Assembly: GCA_902805475.1 (NCBI GenBank)
Contig: CADCSX010000005.1
Span: forward strand, 2,305,501-2,369,500
Origin: Entonaema liquescens
Lineage: Eukaryota > Ascomycota > Sordariomycetes > Xylariales > Xylariaceae
Reading direction: 5' to 3'
DNA: 64,000 bases
This document shows, piece after piece, positions 42,911 through 55,700 of the stretch. Positions within the stretch are counted from its first letter, which is position 1, and every line of letters starts with the position of its first letter. The position numbers were made by a program, and so were the translations under genes. Below the pieces are notes generated by a model. It saw only the letters and a list, made by a program, of their open reading frames with translations, ran no database searches and was not told where the DNA came from.

Positions 42911-44325
42911 TTATGGTTCCTGTACCGTCGATTTATTCGAATTTCTCTTTTCCTGACCTTCAACCTGTGCGCGGTGTAGTGCCTTCATAACGAACTCGTA
43001 TGTCATCATTGTTACCGTTGCTGCTGGGACGGCTCGCATCATGTTGACGCCCATGCCCGCGTAGAACGCTCTCCATCCTTCTTCTCGCAGGATGGTACGG
43101 AATGTCATGACCACGCCCCGATACTTGGGTTCAGGGGTGATATTACATTCACTATTCGGTATATGACTTCGACTGCCAGGTGTGGCCTCTGAAACTCCCA
43201 GGCCTTGTAGATATTCGCTTCCAGGTGTTGGTCGCCTCTGCGTTTGTAGTCGTGTCCGGATCACTTCGTGCGGGTATGTGGCCGAACTAGCCATAATTTT
43301 CGATAATATAGACGCGGAGAGCACACCAAACCAGTGGCTCTGCTGATCGTCACTGCCCATCTCACCCATAGCTTGCCCCGTAAATTTCTTCCGTAGGAAT
43401 TCGTACACAGGAAATTGTACAGCCACGTGCGTTAAGCCCAGGAGTGCTGGGGTCAGTCCAGAATAGAATGATAATATACCTTCGGAAGAATACATTTTAC
43501 GCGCAGCGTCGAGAGTTGAACGGTAGTGCCAAGGAGAATCTATAGTTGGTCTCGACGTGGGCGTATTGCCAGACCGCGGGAACATGGATAACTGTCTATT
43601 GTACCCTGTGGCAGACTGTGACATAAGTCGAGTCTTGATTACCCATATTGGGTTTGTTACCAAAGTGCTGCTGGCCCCTGCTATAATTGAAGACCAGAAA
43701 TTGATGAAGAACTGGTTCTTTTGCACTGTAAGATGAGCGACTTAATTAGCTATTGGCTTTCTTTGGGGCGTGCGCGAAACAACTTACGCTTGTGATCGGC
43801 CATAAAAACCTTGCTCTTATTGTAAACGGTAAACCAAACAGCCCAGGTCGGTAGGTAGCCAAGAATGATAGGCCCCAGACCTCTATACATTCCCCGCAGG
43901 CCTTCTTCTCTCCATATGATCTTCGCTGTACCCACAAGACCCGAATAAGCCCTGTGGTGCCCTACATATCTTCCTTTGTCTATGGGTATAAATCTTCCCT
44001 GAGCTTGTAGCTTTGTCTTGATAACATCGAGGGGGCAAGTGACGATACCGGAAGTAAAGCCGCCTATGGCTCCCGATAAAGCGTTAAACTGAGCGTCGGA
44101 CGCGCCCGCGGCCCATCTTTGTACTAGACCCAGACCCGTCGAGTCGTGCAGCTCCATCGCTGCTACCGCGGAAGCCAAAGCGCCCTGGTTTTCTTGGTGA
44201 GGGGTATTCGCCGACGAAATGGTGGAAGTAGATGTCGGAGAGGAGCGATGGGAGAAAACCCCATATTCTGCGGGATTGTGTGACGACGGTCCCGTAGGAT
44301 GGCTTTCAGCTTCGTCGTGAGACAT
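42911..44325 (-). CDS. ndt1: Mitochondrial NAD+ carrier (NDT1/YIA6-like)
   Basis: SLC25 carrier of the inner mitochondrial membrane. Two exons on the minus strand, 44325-43788 and 43725-42911, with a 62-bp phase-1 intron; 450 aa. Three carrier repeats carry CPLDVIKTKLQAQGR, NPIWVIKTRLM and YPHEVIRTRLQTQ. The combination of LGYLPTWAVWFTVY after the first repeat and the tryptophan in NPIW of the second repeat is characteristic of pyridine nucleotide carriers such as yeast Ndt1/Ndt2, which import NAD+. The protein is longer than the 300-aa carrier core because of a 90-residue Ser/His-rich N-terminal extension and a roughly 30-residue insert (PGSRSHIPNSECN..) in repeat 3. Related flavin or pyrimidine nucleotide carriers are the alternative. 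Confidence 0.88.
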
Positions 44326-45948
44326 GCCCTTCTCTGGTGGGTGAGTCCAAGGAGGACGGAAATCGGATTCGGGGCCTCTGGAAGTGATTCAGAGGCCCCG
44401 GTAAGCAAAAAACGTGCCTAAGGAGGGCGGCGTAAACTGGGAAAACGGCAATGAAGACAGGTGTGTGTGCGTACTAGACGAAAGATCGGTTCGCCTCGAG
44501 TCCGGCCTAGAAGAGTCGTGATGGTGTGCGGTGTGCGGGGAATGCACCCGCAAATCCACCGTCCCGTCGACCCAGCAGCTACCGTTTGTCACATGCCATT
44601 GGCATTCGTAAAAGCGCCCGTCGAGCGAGTGAGATAGAGCTTCGACTAGGCGCGTGTAAATGTGCTGGTAGAGAAGGGGAAAATGGGTGATGAGAAATTG
44701 TAGAGTCGAGAGTTGGTAGTTGGTTATGTATCAAGTCCGAAGCAGAGGGTCGGACTTTTACCAACTAGAGCGAAAAGCTAAGCGGGTTGGCGGGTCGCTG
44801 GGTCGCTGGTTCGCTCTAAATTATCAAACGTGATTGGGATGAGATATGGATCAATCGAGGAGAAGAGTCTACCCGATGAACAGGTAGATTACATCAACTT
44901 TAGCGCGAGATTGAGGTGGACAAAGAAGATCGCATCGATAATACGTAAAGGTATGTATGTGCCCGTATGTAATGTTAATATCTTTTTATGTATAGGTACT
45001 TAAAAAGGCTAAGACTTATTAAACGAGTAAAAGTAAAATAGAACCAAAAAAATAATAACAGGCTTGGGAACACAATAAGACTGCGGTAATTTATATAGAT
45101 GTAACTGCAGTTGATTCTAGTTGAGAAATGTGCTTTGCTTTGTTGAGATTGAAAGTGCTGTAAAAAAAAAAAAGGATCTTGTAAGCCTACAGGTAAGCAT
45201 TTGTGCTTGTCAGCAGGGAATTGAAGCTCCATCGTCCTACCTCTGACGTAGGTATTCTATCCGATCTTCTTGTACCTCACCTATAACAATTTGAGTACAT
45301 AAGGTACATATTCTTTGCGCATTCCCGTGTACCTACCTAGGTAAGTAATTGCAGTTCTTGGGCACGAGGTCGCCTCCAACATTTGAGTTGGGGTCTACAT
45401 GAACTAAGCTTTAGTTAGAGGCACATACATGTATTAATGTACTTCCGATTGGATCAACACAATATGCTATAGAAAAGTACAAGTTATAAATATATTTTTA
45501 AATTTGAGTCCGCAGAAATGAATTCAATTGAATATATGTATGGTTAAATTGAGCCGAGCAATTCTTTTCCTGATATTATTTCCTAAATATCAAGATGGTG
45601 ATGATACCACCCAGGTCTTTTATATGGATACACAGCATAAGATGAGACAGATGGAGGCTCTATGGTGAGGGGGAGGTACAACCAGGTACCCTTAGACAGG
45701 TATTCTAGGTTCGATCCGAGGGCCAAGTTCCCCGTTCCGGAGCACGGGCATGAGCACGGGCTTAAGGTACCTATACCCAGGTATATAATATCCAAGGGCG
45801 TGGTGCATCACGTGATTCAACCAATTGAGAGAGAGCCATTTTGGAACATCAAATCCGAAAATCAGCTAATGTTCATCGATCACGACAAAATACATCACAA
45901 CTTCTCCGGAGCTACCTCATACCACTTAGACAACTGCCAACTGTCACG
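44326..45948. other. Intergenic, no gene seen
   Basis: Divergent region between the NAD+ carrier and QCR7. Contains a TACCTAGGTA palindrome at 45334-45343 and AT-rich sequence from 44980 to 45560. Open frames here have no family support. Confidence 0.5.
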
Positions 45949-46488
45949 ATGGCTTCGTCTTATCCTACCCTCGCGCCCTTTGTCCTTAGGCGACCCTGGT
46001 TGCGAAATCTGCTCACGCCCGTCGCAAGCTGGTACACAAATGCCGCCGGGTACCGCAAGCTCGGTCTTCGGTATGTAAATACTCTCAATTGAGGACATGG
46101 TGATGCCTTGCAGCGGTGGATCAACTTGGATGGCTAATATCTCTTCTCGCAGTGCCGACGATCTGATTGTCGAGGAGAACGAGAACGTCATCAAGGCATT
46201 GAAGCGCCTGCCGCCGAAAGTAGCTTACGACCGTGTCTACCGACTCCGACGTGCGTTCCAGGCCAGCACCGTCCACAAGTTACTTCCCAAGGACGAGTGG
46301 ACCAAGCCTGAGGAGGTAAGCCGATATACTATTTAAATAGGATCACGCGATAGCATACGAGGTACACATGCTAACAGGAATGGGTGGAATAGGACGTCCC
46401 GTACCTGCAACCCTTGATCGACGAGATCTATGCCGAGGAGAAGGAGAAGCAGGCTTTGGACTCTTTAACTGTCATTCGAAACCATTAA
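45949..46488 (+). CDS. qcr7: Cytochrome bc1 complex subunit 7 (14 kDa, QCR7)
   Basis: Small matrix-facing subunit of ubiquinol-cytochrome c reductase (complex III), binding cytochrome b. Three exons, 45949-46070, 46153-46315 and 46393-46488, give 126 aa, the usual length. Diagnostic segments: RPWLRNLLTPVASWYTNAAG, YRKLGLRADDL, PPKVAYDRVYRLRRA, HKLLPKDEW and DVPYL. Introns are 82 and 77 bp with matching phases. No cleavable presequence is needed in this family. Identification is secure. Confidence 0.97.
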
Positions 46489-47812
46489 ATAGATTCGACC
46501 GGCAAATTTGTACCATAAAACCTGCGTTAACGAGAAGAATAGAGTGACTGGACAAGCTTGTCCACAAGGAGTCCAGGTTGTACCGACGAATTGAACGTTC
46601 CAAGATATTATATCTGTATATACCTAGACTTTTTTTTTCGCCTCCTCTCAACCCATATCGTCCCAATCTTTAAATCCGGCTAGTTCCAACCTTTATTTCT
46701 TGGTGCTTTGTAGATGCGGCGTCTGATCTCGATAATAACCCGTGAAACATGAACTCTATCTACCAAGCTTGCCATGCCGTGGGACTGGAGTTGTATACTC
46801 ATTTGTGGGTGGAGAGACTATGTCTCTAGAAGCTATGTGGAATTGGCGTTATAGTGTTGAGTCTTAACGTTATTCTACCTCCATCTAGTATTGCGAATAG
46901 TATGTCGCCGTAGAGGTGCCTCACAAAATTATAACCTAGGTAATAGGCCAAATTTGATAAACAATCTGCCATATATCACATGAATACAAACTAAACCCTG
47001 ACATGAGAGCAATTGCGTGCAATATATTGCATATATTAGTTTTGCTGGGTTTGTCCGCTGATTAGCGCTTTCGATACCCTATGGACTCCCGAAAACAGTA
47101 GTTCTCCACGGTTGAAGTTCAGACCCTGTACAAGCTATATTGCCAGTGAGATATCACGACAGCAGTTAGCCAACAAAACTCCGTACAACGCACCCGGCAT
47201 GCGTACATCTCCACGCCCTCGCCCGCCCCCAGGATCCATCCGGAGGTAATATGAACAGCCAAATTCTACTACAGAAAGCTCATGGACGCCCCAGTCATAA
47301 CATGCCATCATGGCCTTTCCCAAGCACGACAAACCATACAAGTCCAACCAGCTTAACCAACTAACCGACCGACCAACCAACCGAACAACCAATATATATG
47401 AGGCGTGGAACGTCGAGGTGGGAAATGGGTGACTAAGGCTATGGGTGTAGATTCTCAAGGTTGAGGCGCGCTTGTTAGTATGAATTGTCGAACTTCCACC
47501 CCCTTTTGAACGCTATGCCGGAGAAAGGAACAAGAAAAAATATTTAACGGCGCGAGAATCGATTATCCTATCAAATCCCAACGCCTCTTTGCCCAACGTA
47601 TCTGATGGTGCTGGTAATTTGATGCAATGGTGTAGCGTGTGCGTGTTTCGTGAGTTGCTCATACAAAGTATTACGTTCCCTGTCTCGCCTGGACATCGAA
47701 TGCCTGAGACTGACGGACCCAAATCCGGTACACTGAAGGAATGCGAGAGGACGTTAGATAAGAAAAAATTACTCTAAAATGCTTCGTCTCCGAAAAGCTG
47801 GGTGCTGCTAGT
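46489..47812. other. Convergent intergenic region, no gene seen
   Basis: The 3' flanks of QCR7 and ANP1. An ACCTAGGT palindrome lies at 46934-46941. A repeated AACCAACC-type run occurs near 47340-47395. Open frames show no family support. Confidence 0.5.
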
Positions 47813-49322
47813 CTATGCGTTTCCCGGCTTCTCTTCCGTGTCAATATGCCAGACAACATAGTTGGGCAGACCAATGACTTCGTAGCCTGCTCTTTTGGCC
47901 ATTTTGGCGAAGCCCTCTGTCTCGGCTTGATTTTCAAACGCGTAGCATGGGAAATTGATACCTGCACAAGCTATGATTAGTCTTCGCCTCCTCGACTGGT
48001 GCGTAAAACAAACCTGATCGGTGAACATCCGCCTTTACTAGGATGTTAACGCCGCCGATACCATCAAGCTCTATTTCCTCATCTGGGTCGTTTCGCCAAT
48101 CGCCCATCCGCGCCATATATGTTCTACCAGTATCGTATTGCTTGTAACCTTTAGGGTAATAATCTGTTAGTGGCTATTTTTATAAACTTCCAAAATAGAT
48201 TGATACCTTCTGCCAGAACTATATTCTTGTCTAGTTTCGATGCTAATTTCAGGCCCTTCTCTGACTCGATCCAAGAGTTATAATCAACTATATCGAAAGT
48301 CAGCCACGGTACTAGAATTATCCTTGAAAAATAAACCTACATCTGCCTTCGATATCGTATTTGTTGTCACCTGTACCTTCGTAACGGTGGAACCAGATGT
48401 CTAAAAATATGTAAGTAAAGAGCCCTCTATACGTGTCTTGGAAAGGAAATCATACTAGGAACTAGGATATCTCGATCATGAGCGATGAAGTCTTCAAGGA
48501 TCTTCTTTGGGCTGTCTACGATGTCGACATCACGCCAGTACACCCAAGAGTGTTCTGGCTTTAGCGCAGAGGATAACAAATAATTCCTGGCGCGACCCAT
48601 GGCTTTTCGTCGTGGACCCTGAGCCTCGAAACTATGACGATCCTCAACAGACTGGCTGAGATGCTGACCAAAATTCTTCTCCACAATCGTTACACTATTG
48701 AACGGGATATTATCCGGGCGCTTCTGGATGCGATCAAGTTCCATGGCTAAGACACCCAGAGTGTCATCAGTTGAGTCCCCGACGAGGAACGCGAGATCGA
48801 TGAGGCGATGAGGATACGTTAGCTCAGCAATAAGTTCAAAGTATTTTGAAAGGTACGGCGCAGCATCCTTGAGGGGCGTAAGTAGAAGTACTCGTTCGTT
48901 ATTGTCGATAGCTTGGCGCGTAGACCTAATTCCGTTCAGATTGACGTGTGTTATTGTCGACTCGTTGACGGTAATGGGAGCGTGATGGTTAAATATAACA
49001 GGGGTTTGCAAGTGAGCGTTCCACGCCTGTTGCTCGTTAAGCGTCATATCCATTGGGGGTTTTGAAGGACCCCAGCAATAGAAGCTGCAAAGGCCAAACG
49101 AGTTAATAAGATGCAAATTAAAAATGATTACTATGAAATTCTACAATACCTTTGCATCTCGCTGGCTGAGGTTCTGATGCCGCGCCATAATAATAAGATG
49201 ATGCCGGCGACGGCAATAGAAAGGAGCACACGGGTTCTTGTTAAGAAGATCCAGATCGCTCTGGTACGTGGAAGCTGTGCCCTTGCAGACTTCCAAGTGA
49301 TGCCGCCTTTCGGAAGAAGCAT
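47813..49322 (-). CDS. anp1: Mannan polymerase II complex ANP1 subunit (Anp1/Mnn9/Van1 family)
   Basis: Golgi alpha-1,6-mannosyltransferase subunit that extends the N-glycan outer chain backbone. Six exons on the minus strand: 49322-49150, 49084-48456, 48400-48341, 48287-48207, 48148-48014 and 47961-47813; 408 aa, all phases consistent. A type II membrane topology is evident: a basic cytosolic N-terminus, then a signal anchor near residues 33-47 (LLSIAVAGIILLLW). The lumenal GT62 domain starts at FYCWGP. Motifs include LAFLVGDSTDDT, GRARNYLL and the metal-binding DxD in WRDVDIVDSP. The C-terminal block ELDGIGGVNILVKADVHRSG with GLPNYVVWHI distinguishes Anp1-like proteins from Mnn9 and Van1. 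The ATG giving MLLPKGGITWKSAR is the family start. Mnn9 or Van1 paralogues are the alternative but less likely. Confidence 0.93.
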
Positions 49323-51485
49323 GACGAGCGAGCTCTTCGGGCGGCCCTCAGCACCACCCTAGCTTTTGCGCGATAACAAGCAAATAAAGGGAAGGTTGAA
49401 AGTCAAATGCGAATGGGAGGCAGGCTCTCGCTCGTTTCTAGGGCCGACCTCGTTGGGGGTATTACGGGTGTGGATGGAATAGCACGACGTCAAGAAGGGC
49501 GGCTAGACAATGGAAAATCTATTAGATCAACGAGTGTAATAATTAGATCGGTCTCGAAAGCGCTGATAAGAAGGTTGGTGTTATGCTATCGCGGTTGTCT
49601 CTCGATTGCAAAGATATGAAAAGCGGCACCAAGGATTAATGAAGTGAATTGGCGCGGCGGATTCCAAATTGGACGAACCGGTTATGTTGAAAAAAAAAGT
49701 CAAGATTGGGGTGGTCGTGCAGTGGTAGGTTTAGTTGACACGAAACATTAGGTAGCTGGCCTGGAACCTCTAGCGACATAAGATGCACGCAGCACAACTA
49801 AACTAAGCCCCCCCAAAGTCAGACCTGGAAAGACCCACGGGGGCTTATGATTTTAAAGGTGGAGAACGAGGAGACCTATGCACGTATATTAATGTATGTA
49901 CCTTCATTGCGTAAACTGCCTACTGGAGGTACATTCCTCCAATTTATACCTATGTACCTGATGTATGTATGTGCAGAGAGGGATGGAATGACAAGCACTA
50001 ACAGCAATGCCAATGCTGCAGGAGTAAAATTTCAAAGGAACCATAAATTTAATATTTAAAGCCATGGTATAGATTTTTAGAAATCTACTCGCAGAGTATA
50101 ATATCGTTGCCTTTTATATTGTCGAACAGTTCCGGTATTATGCTAAATCTATAAGTTGCTATTTCATATTGTAACTAAGCTATATACGAAACTAGTGCAC
50201 GCAGTGGCAAGCATACGTGTATTCTAATATTCTTTACTGGTGTTCTATTATTATATGGATTTGGTGCGTGCTCAGCTCAGACTGCATCGAAATTTTAGGG
50301 GTAATTGGGTTTATTAGGTCGATTTTCGCTTGCTCGGCATGCAGAATAAACCGGAAGTTTTTTAATAACCAGGAGATCATGTACATTCATGCTAGGGTTA
50401 TACTGTACGTATTCAGATATTACAGCCCTTTTAAATTGACTAACCGTTCCTAGCAAACGGCTGAGATAAGTTGCTAGATTCCCGAAACAATCCGAATTAC
50501 TTCTGCCTTCTCGTGTCTAGTGCCCATAAACCGTAAGCAGAACATGGTACTATATGTAGGTATATGCGGTTCTAGATAGAAAATGGACAATGGATGGTGG
50601 ATGCCAAGATAACATGGGAAAACAGTAAGGTTGCATAGGAGAATTCCATCCGCGCCCCAGCGCTAAGAGTTAACCTGTAAGAAGCAGGCCTTCAAGACTT
50701 ATGCTAATAGTATATGCCAATCATTAGTCTAAATATGGTCGCGGAACCGACAGAATGGATAGCTGATCTATGTAGTTCTGAGATCGAGGGCTAACTTGAC
50801 TGACTTAGTAAATTAAAGAGACTCGAGGCCAAAAAGAGAAAGAGAAATAACCATCTTACTTAAAGACCAGGATTAATTATTAATCTAGGCAGCCGCGTGT
50901 GGAGATTCTACCTGCTATCAAACCTTACTGCCTTATTAAACATATTGTTAAACATATTGTTAAGCCCGTTGACATGAGTCAGAGGTGAATTATTTTTATT
51001 GGCTCTTGCATCTTTATTCTCACACCGAAGATGACAAAGCAAAGGTGCAAGTTGAACTATCTTTTGAAGACCTCAAAACGATATAACTACCAGAAAATAT
51101 AATATCTTATACTTTATACCTTACTGAGTCTGTATTTATTTTATTTCTTACATCTCCCGACTTATACGAAAGAATGACTTGAGGGCATTCCATTGGGCTT
51201 ATCTTCCGTTTTATACAATCGATGATCTTCACTTAAACGACTAATTGCAGCGGATCTCATCTTACTTCGCCCGTGAAGTATTCCCTTTGTGAACTGCACA
51301 TGTCTCCTCAGCTTTACCAAACCATATTTTCAAAATCCCATTTCTATATCTGCCAGTTAATCACAAGGCCAGTGCAGGCAATAACATATTTTGTATTACA
51401 GAGGCGTCGTTTGTATTATGGTGGCTTTGGAAAATACTCATCTGCATCCCTACTAGGAAAAGACATATCACTTAATTACCAATTG
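49323..51485. other. Intergenic, no gene seen
   Basis: Divergent AT-rich region. An open frame continues upstream of the glycosylase start from 51273, which could extend that protein (see its entry). Nothing else is recognised. Confidence 0.5.
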
Positions 51486-52712
51486 ATGAAAATGGCGACA
51501 CGTAGGTCTGCGCGGCTGAGCGCCATGTCGATAAGCTCAGACTCCAAATCAGACTCCAAATCAGACTCCATATCAGTTCCTCCATCGGTTGCAAAACCAG
51601 CATCTAAGGGTCGTAAGAGGAAAGCAGCGTTAGATCCGCCACAAGAGCAAAGCTCGGACAAGACCGTAGATGAAAGCCCAGTGGCCGCAGCACCCGCAAC
51701 TCCCAAGAGACGTCGTGTTCAGAAGAAATCAGTTGATCCTCCACCTGCAACGCCTACTCCGACTAACGCACAGCTTATTAGCGAGCCGGCCAAGGCCTAC
51801 GAGACACCAAAGCCGAAACCAGCGGCTGTAAGGCGACTAGCAGATCCAAATGCTACAAATGCTACGCTTCTCTCGCCGGAGACATCTCGAGTCGTGACTA
51901 GGCACACATCTCCATCCAAGGCGTCGGATGCTCGGGTAACAACGACCAATCTCCTCGAGGAGGCGTGCAAATACCTTATCGGCGTCGACGAACGGATGAA
52001 GCCTCTGATTGAGAAGCATCACTGCCGAGTTTTTTCGGAGGAGGGATTGAACGAAAAGATCGACCCCTTCGAATCTTTATGCAGTGGAATTATATCACAA
52101 CAAGTTTCGGGAGCAGCGGCCAGGGCAATTAAGCAACGGTTTATTGACTTGTTTGACAATGGCGGTAGATTCCCGCATCCGTCTCAGGTTGCGGCCTGCA
52201 CCATTGAGCGGTTACGTACAGCCGGTCTTTCACAACGCAAGGCCGAGTACGTGCAGGGGCTGGCGGAGAAGTTTACCAACGGTGAACTGAGCGCTCAAAT
52301 CCTACTAGACGCGCCGTACGACGTTGTCTTGGAGAAACTGACTGCCGTGAGAGGGCTTGGCCGTTGGTCCGTTGAGATGTTCGCCTGTTTCGGACTGAAG
52401 AGACTAGATGTCTTCTCTTTGGGTGATCTAGGCGTACAAAGAGGCATGGCTGCATTTGTGGGACGTGATGTAGCCAAATTGAAAAGCAAGGGTGGGAAAT
52501 GGAAGTATATGACGGAAAGGGAGATGCAAGAAATATCTGAAAAATTTGCTCCATATAGGAGTATCTTCATGGTACGTATAAGAGCATGCCGGCTCAACAC
52601 ATACAACCTTATTTCTCGATATGTCCTTGAAACCCCTTTATCTACGTTAACTAACTGTCGACAGTGGTACATGTGGAGAGTTGAGGAGACGGACGTGAGC
52701 ACATTAGAATAA
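51486..52712 (+). CDS. mag1: DNA-3-methyladenine glycosylase II (AlkA/Mag1 type, HhH-GPD)
   Basis: Base-excision repair enzyme removing alkylated purines. Two exons, 51486-52571 and 52665-52712; 377 aa. The N-terminal about 145 residues are low-complexity, rich in Ser, Lys and Pro, with a KRKAALDPP/PKRRR basic patch likely to act as nuclear localisation signal. The catalytic domain starts near residue 155 and contains PFESLCSGIISQQVS, the helix-hairpin-helix VRGLGRWSVEMF and the GPD-type loop FSLGDLGVQ with catalytic Asp314. The second exon supplies the conserved WYMWR end. An in-frame upstream ATG at 51273 would add 71 residues; I prefer 51486 because MKMATRRSARLS resembles the family start. 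The Ser/Asp stretch is encoded by a 12-bp tandem repeat. Confidence 0.92.
   Translation: MKMATRRSARLSAMSISSDSKSDSKSDSISVPPSVAKPASKGRKRKAALDPPQEQSSDKTVDESPVAAAPATPKRRRVQKKSVDPPPATPTPTNAQLISEPAKAYETPKPKPAAVRRLADPNATNATLLSPETSRVVTRHTSPSKASDARVTTTNLLEEACKYLIGVDERMKPLIEKHHCRVFSEEGLNEKIDPFESLCSGIISQQVSGAAARAIKQRFIDLFDNGGRFPHPSQVAACTIERLRTAGLSQRKAEYVQGLAEKFTNGELSAQILLDAPYDVVLEKLTAVRGLGRWSVEMFACFGLKRLDVFSLGDLGVQRGMAAFVGRDVAKLKSKGGKWKYMTEREMQEISEKFAPYRSIFMVRIRACRLNTYNLISRYVLETPLSTLTNCRQWYMWRVEETDVSTLE
51538..51573 (+). repeat. 12-bp in-frame coding tandem repeat, three copies
   Basis: CAGACTCCAAAT is repeated three times (third copy CAGACTCCATAT) inside the glycosylase N-terminus, encoding a Ser-Asp-Ser-Lys-type repeat. 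The unit length keeps the frame, so copy number may vary between strains. Confidence 0.85.
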
Positions 52713-55700
52713 CCTACATTAGGCATTGCAGTGGAATTCAACTTAATCTCTAGATTATGTCGGGTGTTGGTTTGGATGTTGTGTTTCCGGGTGTTGATCG
52801 ACGAACTCTGAGTCTTTTGTGAGCTTTGTTTCCACCCATAATCTCGATTCTCGAACACAACTTGAGTCAATACAATTCGGAGAAGTCTTATCGAGTTGCA
52901 ACTTCACATCAAAGAAGGGTTCCGGCAAGCAGTCTTATTCATTCGAGATATCGTTGTACGATAATAACCGTCTTACAAAACTCGAATAAGGTGTAGACAT
53001 CAACATAATAATCACGATGAAACTTGAGCACTTTGACAAATTTTGCATTGCCCCAGTTAACCGAGATATGTTCACCCCGTGCCGAAAACATGAGCAGCAC
53101 TCGTATCAAGCTCATTCAAAGATTTACATTCTGCTGCTGCCGTGTTAGTCCACGTATACCTGAGACCGGGAGGTTCCTTATGCGTGGAGTACGATCAGGA
53201 GGGCTAGCTTCGAGAGTAGTCTCTAACTTGGTAGGCTTTGCATTATCACCAACAAGGTCGGCTGGCTTTGCTAGACAGTCGCAGACACCATACTTCGCCT
53301 GGCTTTCAATACTCTCTAAGGATATCACTTATATTGCCCCTAACCCTATTACAGGTCTGGGCAAACACATCTACACATCCCTTATTAGCGTATAATGCCT
53401 GGTGGTCACTTTGGGGTTCCATGCTAGCAGTTATACAATCCCACAGCTAGGGAATACACCAAGAAGCTGGCCTTATCTCAGATAGGTTCCTTGTCATTTA
53501 TGGGGTACTCTTGATCTATCGGCTGATGTTGGAATGATGTCTTCCTTCGCGACCTCCCGGCGGAGCGGTTCTCCTATCGTCGACCTCGGCCTCCGGACTA
53601 GGGTTTATAGCAATACAATACTACTTCAGTCAGAGGTGGGCGGGATCAAGGGGCCAAACGTGCAATTCAACTTGAAAGGTAGTTGACATAATCGTGGCAA
53701 GAGTCGAGAAGCTCGTACAAGCTTGGGGATCTAAAGTCTCGCAGTGTAAATGGTTTTGGGTTGTCTGCAAGCCTGATCCTTTTATACGGGAAGCCCATGG
53801 GTTGACCCAACGCCTCTTTCTTATTCGATTTAAGACTGCTATCCGGGCTGCTTCTTCTCCAGCCAGGGTAGATGGAACTGGAGCCCACCTCCTTTTCCAC
53901 GTGTAGCCGAGATTCTTGGAATCCGCTCAATGACTTTGGTATAGGACGTGCTTCCGTACTAGCAACATATTCCCACCTTAAAACTTACAAGTCGGCGATT
54001 CGGGACACTAAATATTATGAGTCTGCCAAGTCTTTTAGTAAAGCAGAAGTTACGAAGCGGTATGTTGGATAGGAGGTCTTGGCCAGAACTCGACGACGGT
54101 TTCCATCCTGGTATGCCCGAACCACTTCAGATATGACTGAGTCATGCTATATTGCTTGGAGAGGCGGCCTTGCCTATCTTGGGACTGCTGGACTCACTAT
54201 CGGAATGTTCACGAAAAGACTTTTACCTTTGGTGACAACGACTGCAGTCCCCAACGCCTTTTGAATACTGTTGTTGCTATTGCTGTCGTTATTATCAATA
54301 GTATAAAGACACCGAATTGACATATTCAGATATACATCTTCGTAGGTCTTTACCAGGGGGAGGCATCATTTCATGTTGTATGCAAAACTCATATAGGGGT
54401 CACGTTATTAGGGAAAAAAAAAAACTTGCCGACTACATGGTTACAATCAGACCGCATAATACAAATGGTACGATGCTCGGGGTTACCTGAAGGAGGCTTA
54501 GCAATTCAAAGACAACTTCAAATTTCAAAACCTCGCTAAGAATATGCACCAAGTCTTACCCAGCTCGTATTGTATTTGAAGTAAATAATATTGAATTACA
54601 TACTTCATCATCTATCGTAGATTTAATAACAGACACCTAGTCAAACGAGTTGAAACTCCATGGAATTACGGCATAATTGCTCTCGAGATATCCTGAATAG
54701 TCATGAAATTGGTTTAATTAACCAAGTCGCTTAAGTGAGTTATAATATTATGCCTTTACGATAAGAATATACTCGTCGTAAATTTATGAGTTTGGTTAGT
54801 TATGAGTATTGTTGAAGGCTTAGCATGTAGAAATTATTACGAACAAAGCACGTTCTCGGACCTTACCTTTTATTTACGCTAATGAAATTGCCATAGGTAT
54901 ACATATCGTAGAGATGGGCGTGTGATGCTAATCCATGACGCAGTTTGGACAAGGAGAAGACGCCGCTAGCTGTCAATTTTGTCGCGGACCCGTGGTATCA
55001 AGAGGCCGAGACGCAGCGACCGTACGTACAAGGAACGAATAGGATTGCGTTGGTCAACAGTTGCCACGATGGGGTGGAGTTGTGTTCGACTGCTTGTCAA
55101 TACGAAAAGAAATATACGTGCGTCTTCCTCGTGTTCGAGCAACAGCAAGTCAAGTTGCGGTCCAAGTGACGCGTCACCAGCGCCGCTGATGAGATCTGAA
55201 TGGCAGTTGTATCTCTTATGGATTTTTATATCGGACGGGATTGCGTTATTCCAGCAGTGGTCGACTGCGAAAGAAATGCGTGTTGCTAGTTCCTAAAGGA
55301 CAAAGAAGTGGGAAGAGAGGAATTATTTTAGAACAATAGAAGGTACCTGTAGAAGGTACCTAGAAACTTACATCCAGACGGAGGTGACTTTTCCCCCAAT
55401 CAAGTTTAGTGCCTAGAGCTAAGCTTCTTAGCATCCACTACGGATGCATCCCATGCTACACCATAGGCCTCTTTCCATAATGTGCCTGGACGATATGCCA
55501 CTAAAATAGGATGGTCTAGCTTACTTGATACATACACGGTCTTGGAAAGAGGGGTGAAGCTATATATATACATGGGTACAATGGTCATCGATAGGGAGGT
55601 GGCATCCATGGGTGGGTTCAAATACAGTGCATCCGAGCCGTGCCGCGGCTGGGAATAGAACAGGATGGAGCTTCCTTAAAGATTTAATTCTGAATCGAGA

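Noticed and set aside
45662..46078. 138-codon plus-strand open frame before and across QCR7 exon 1
   Set aside because: It overlaps QCR7 in another frame, lacks family resemblance and has no splice continuation.
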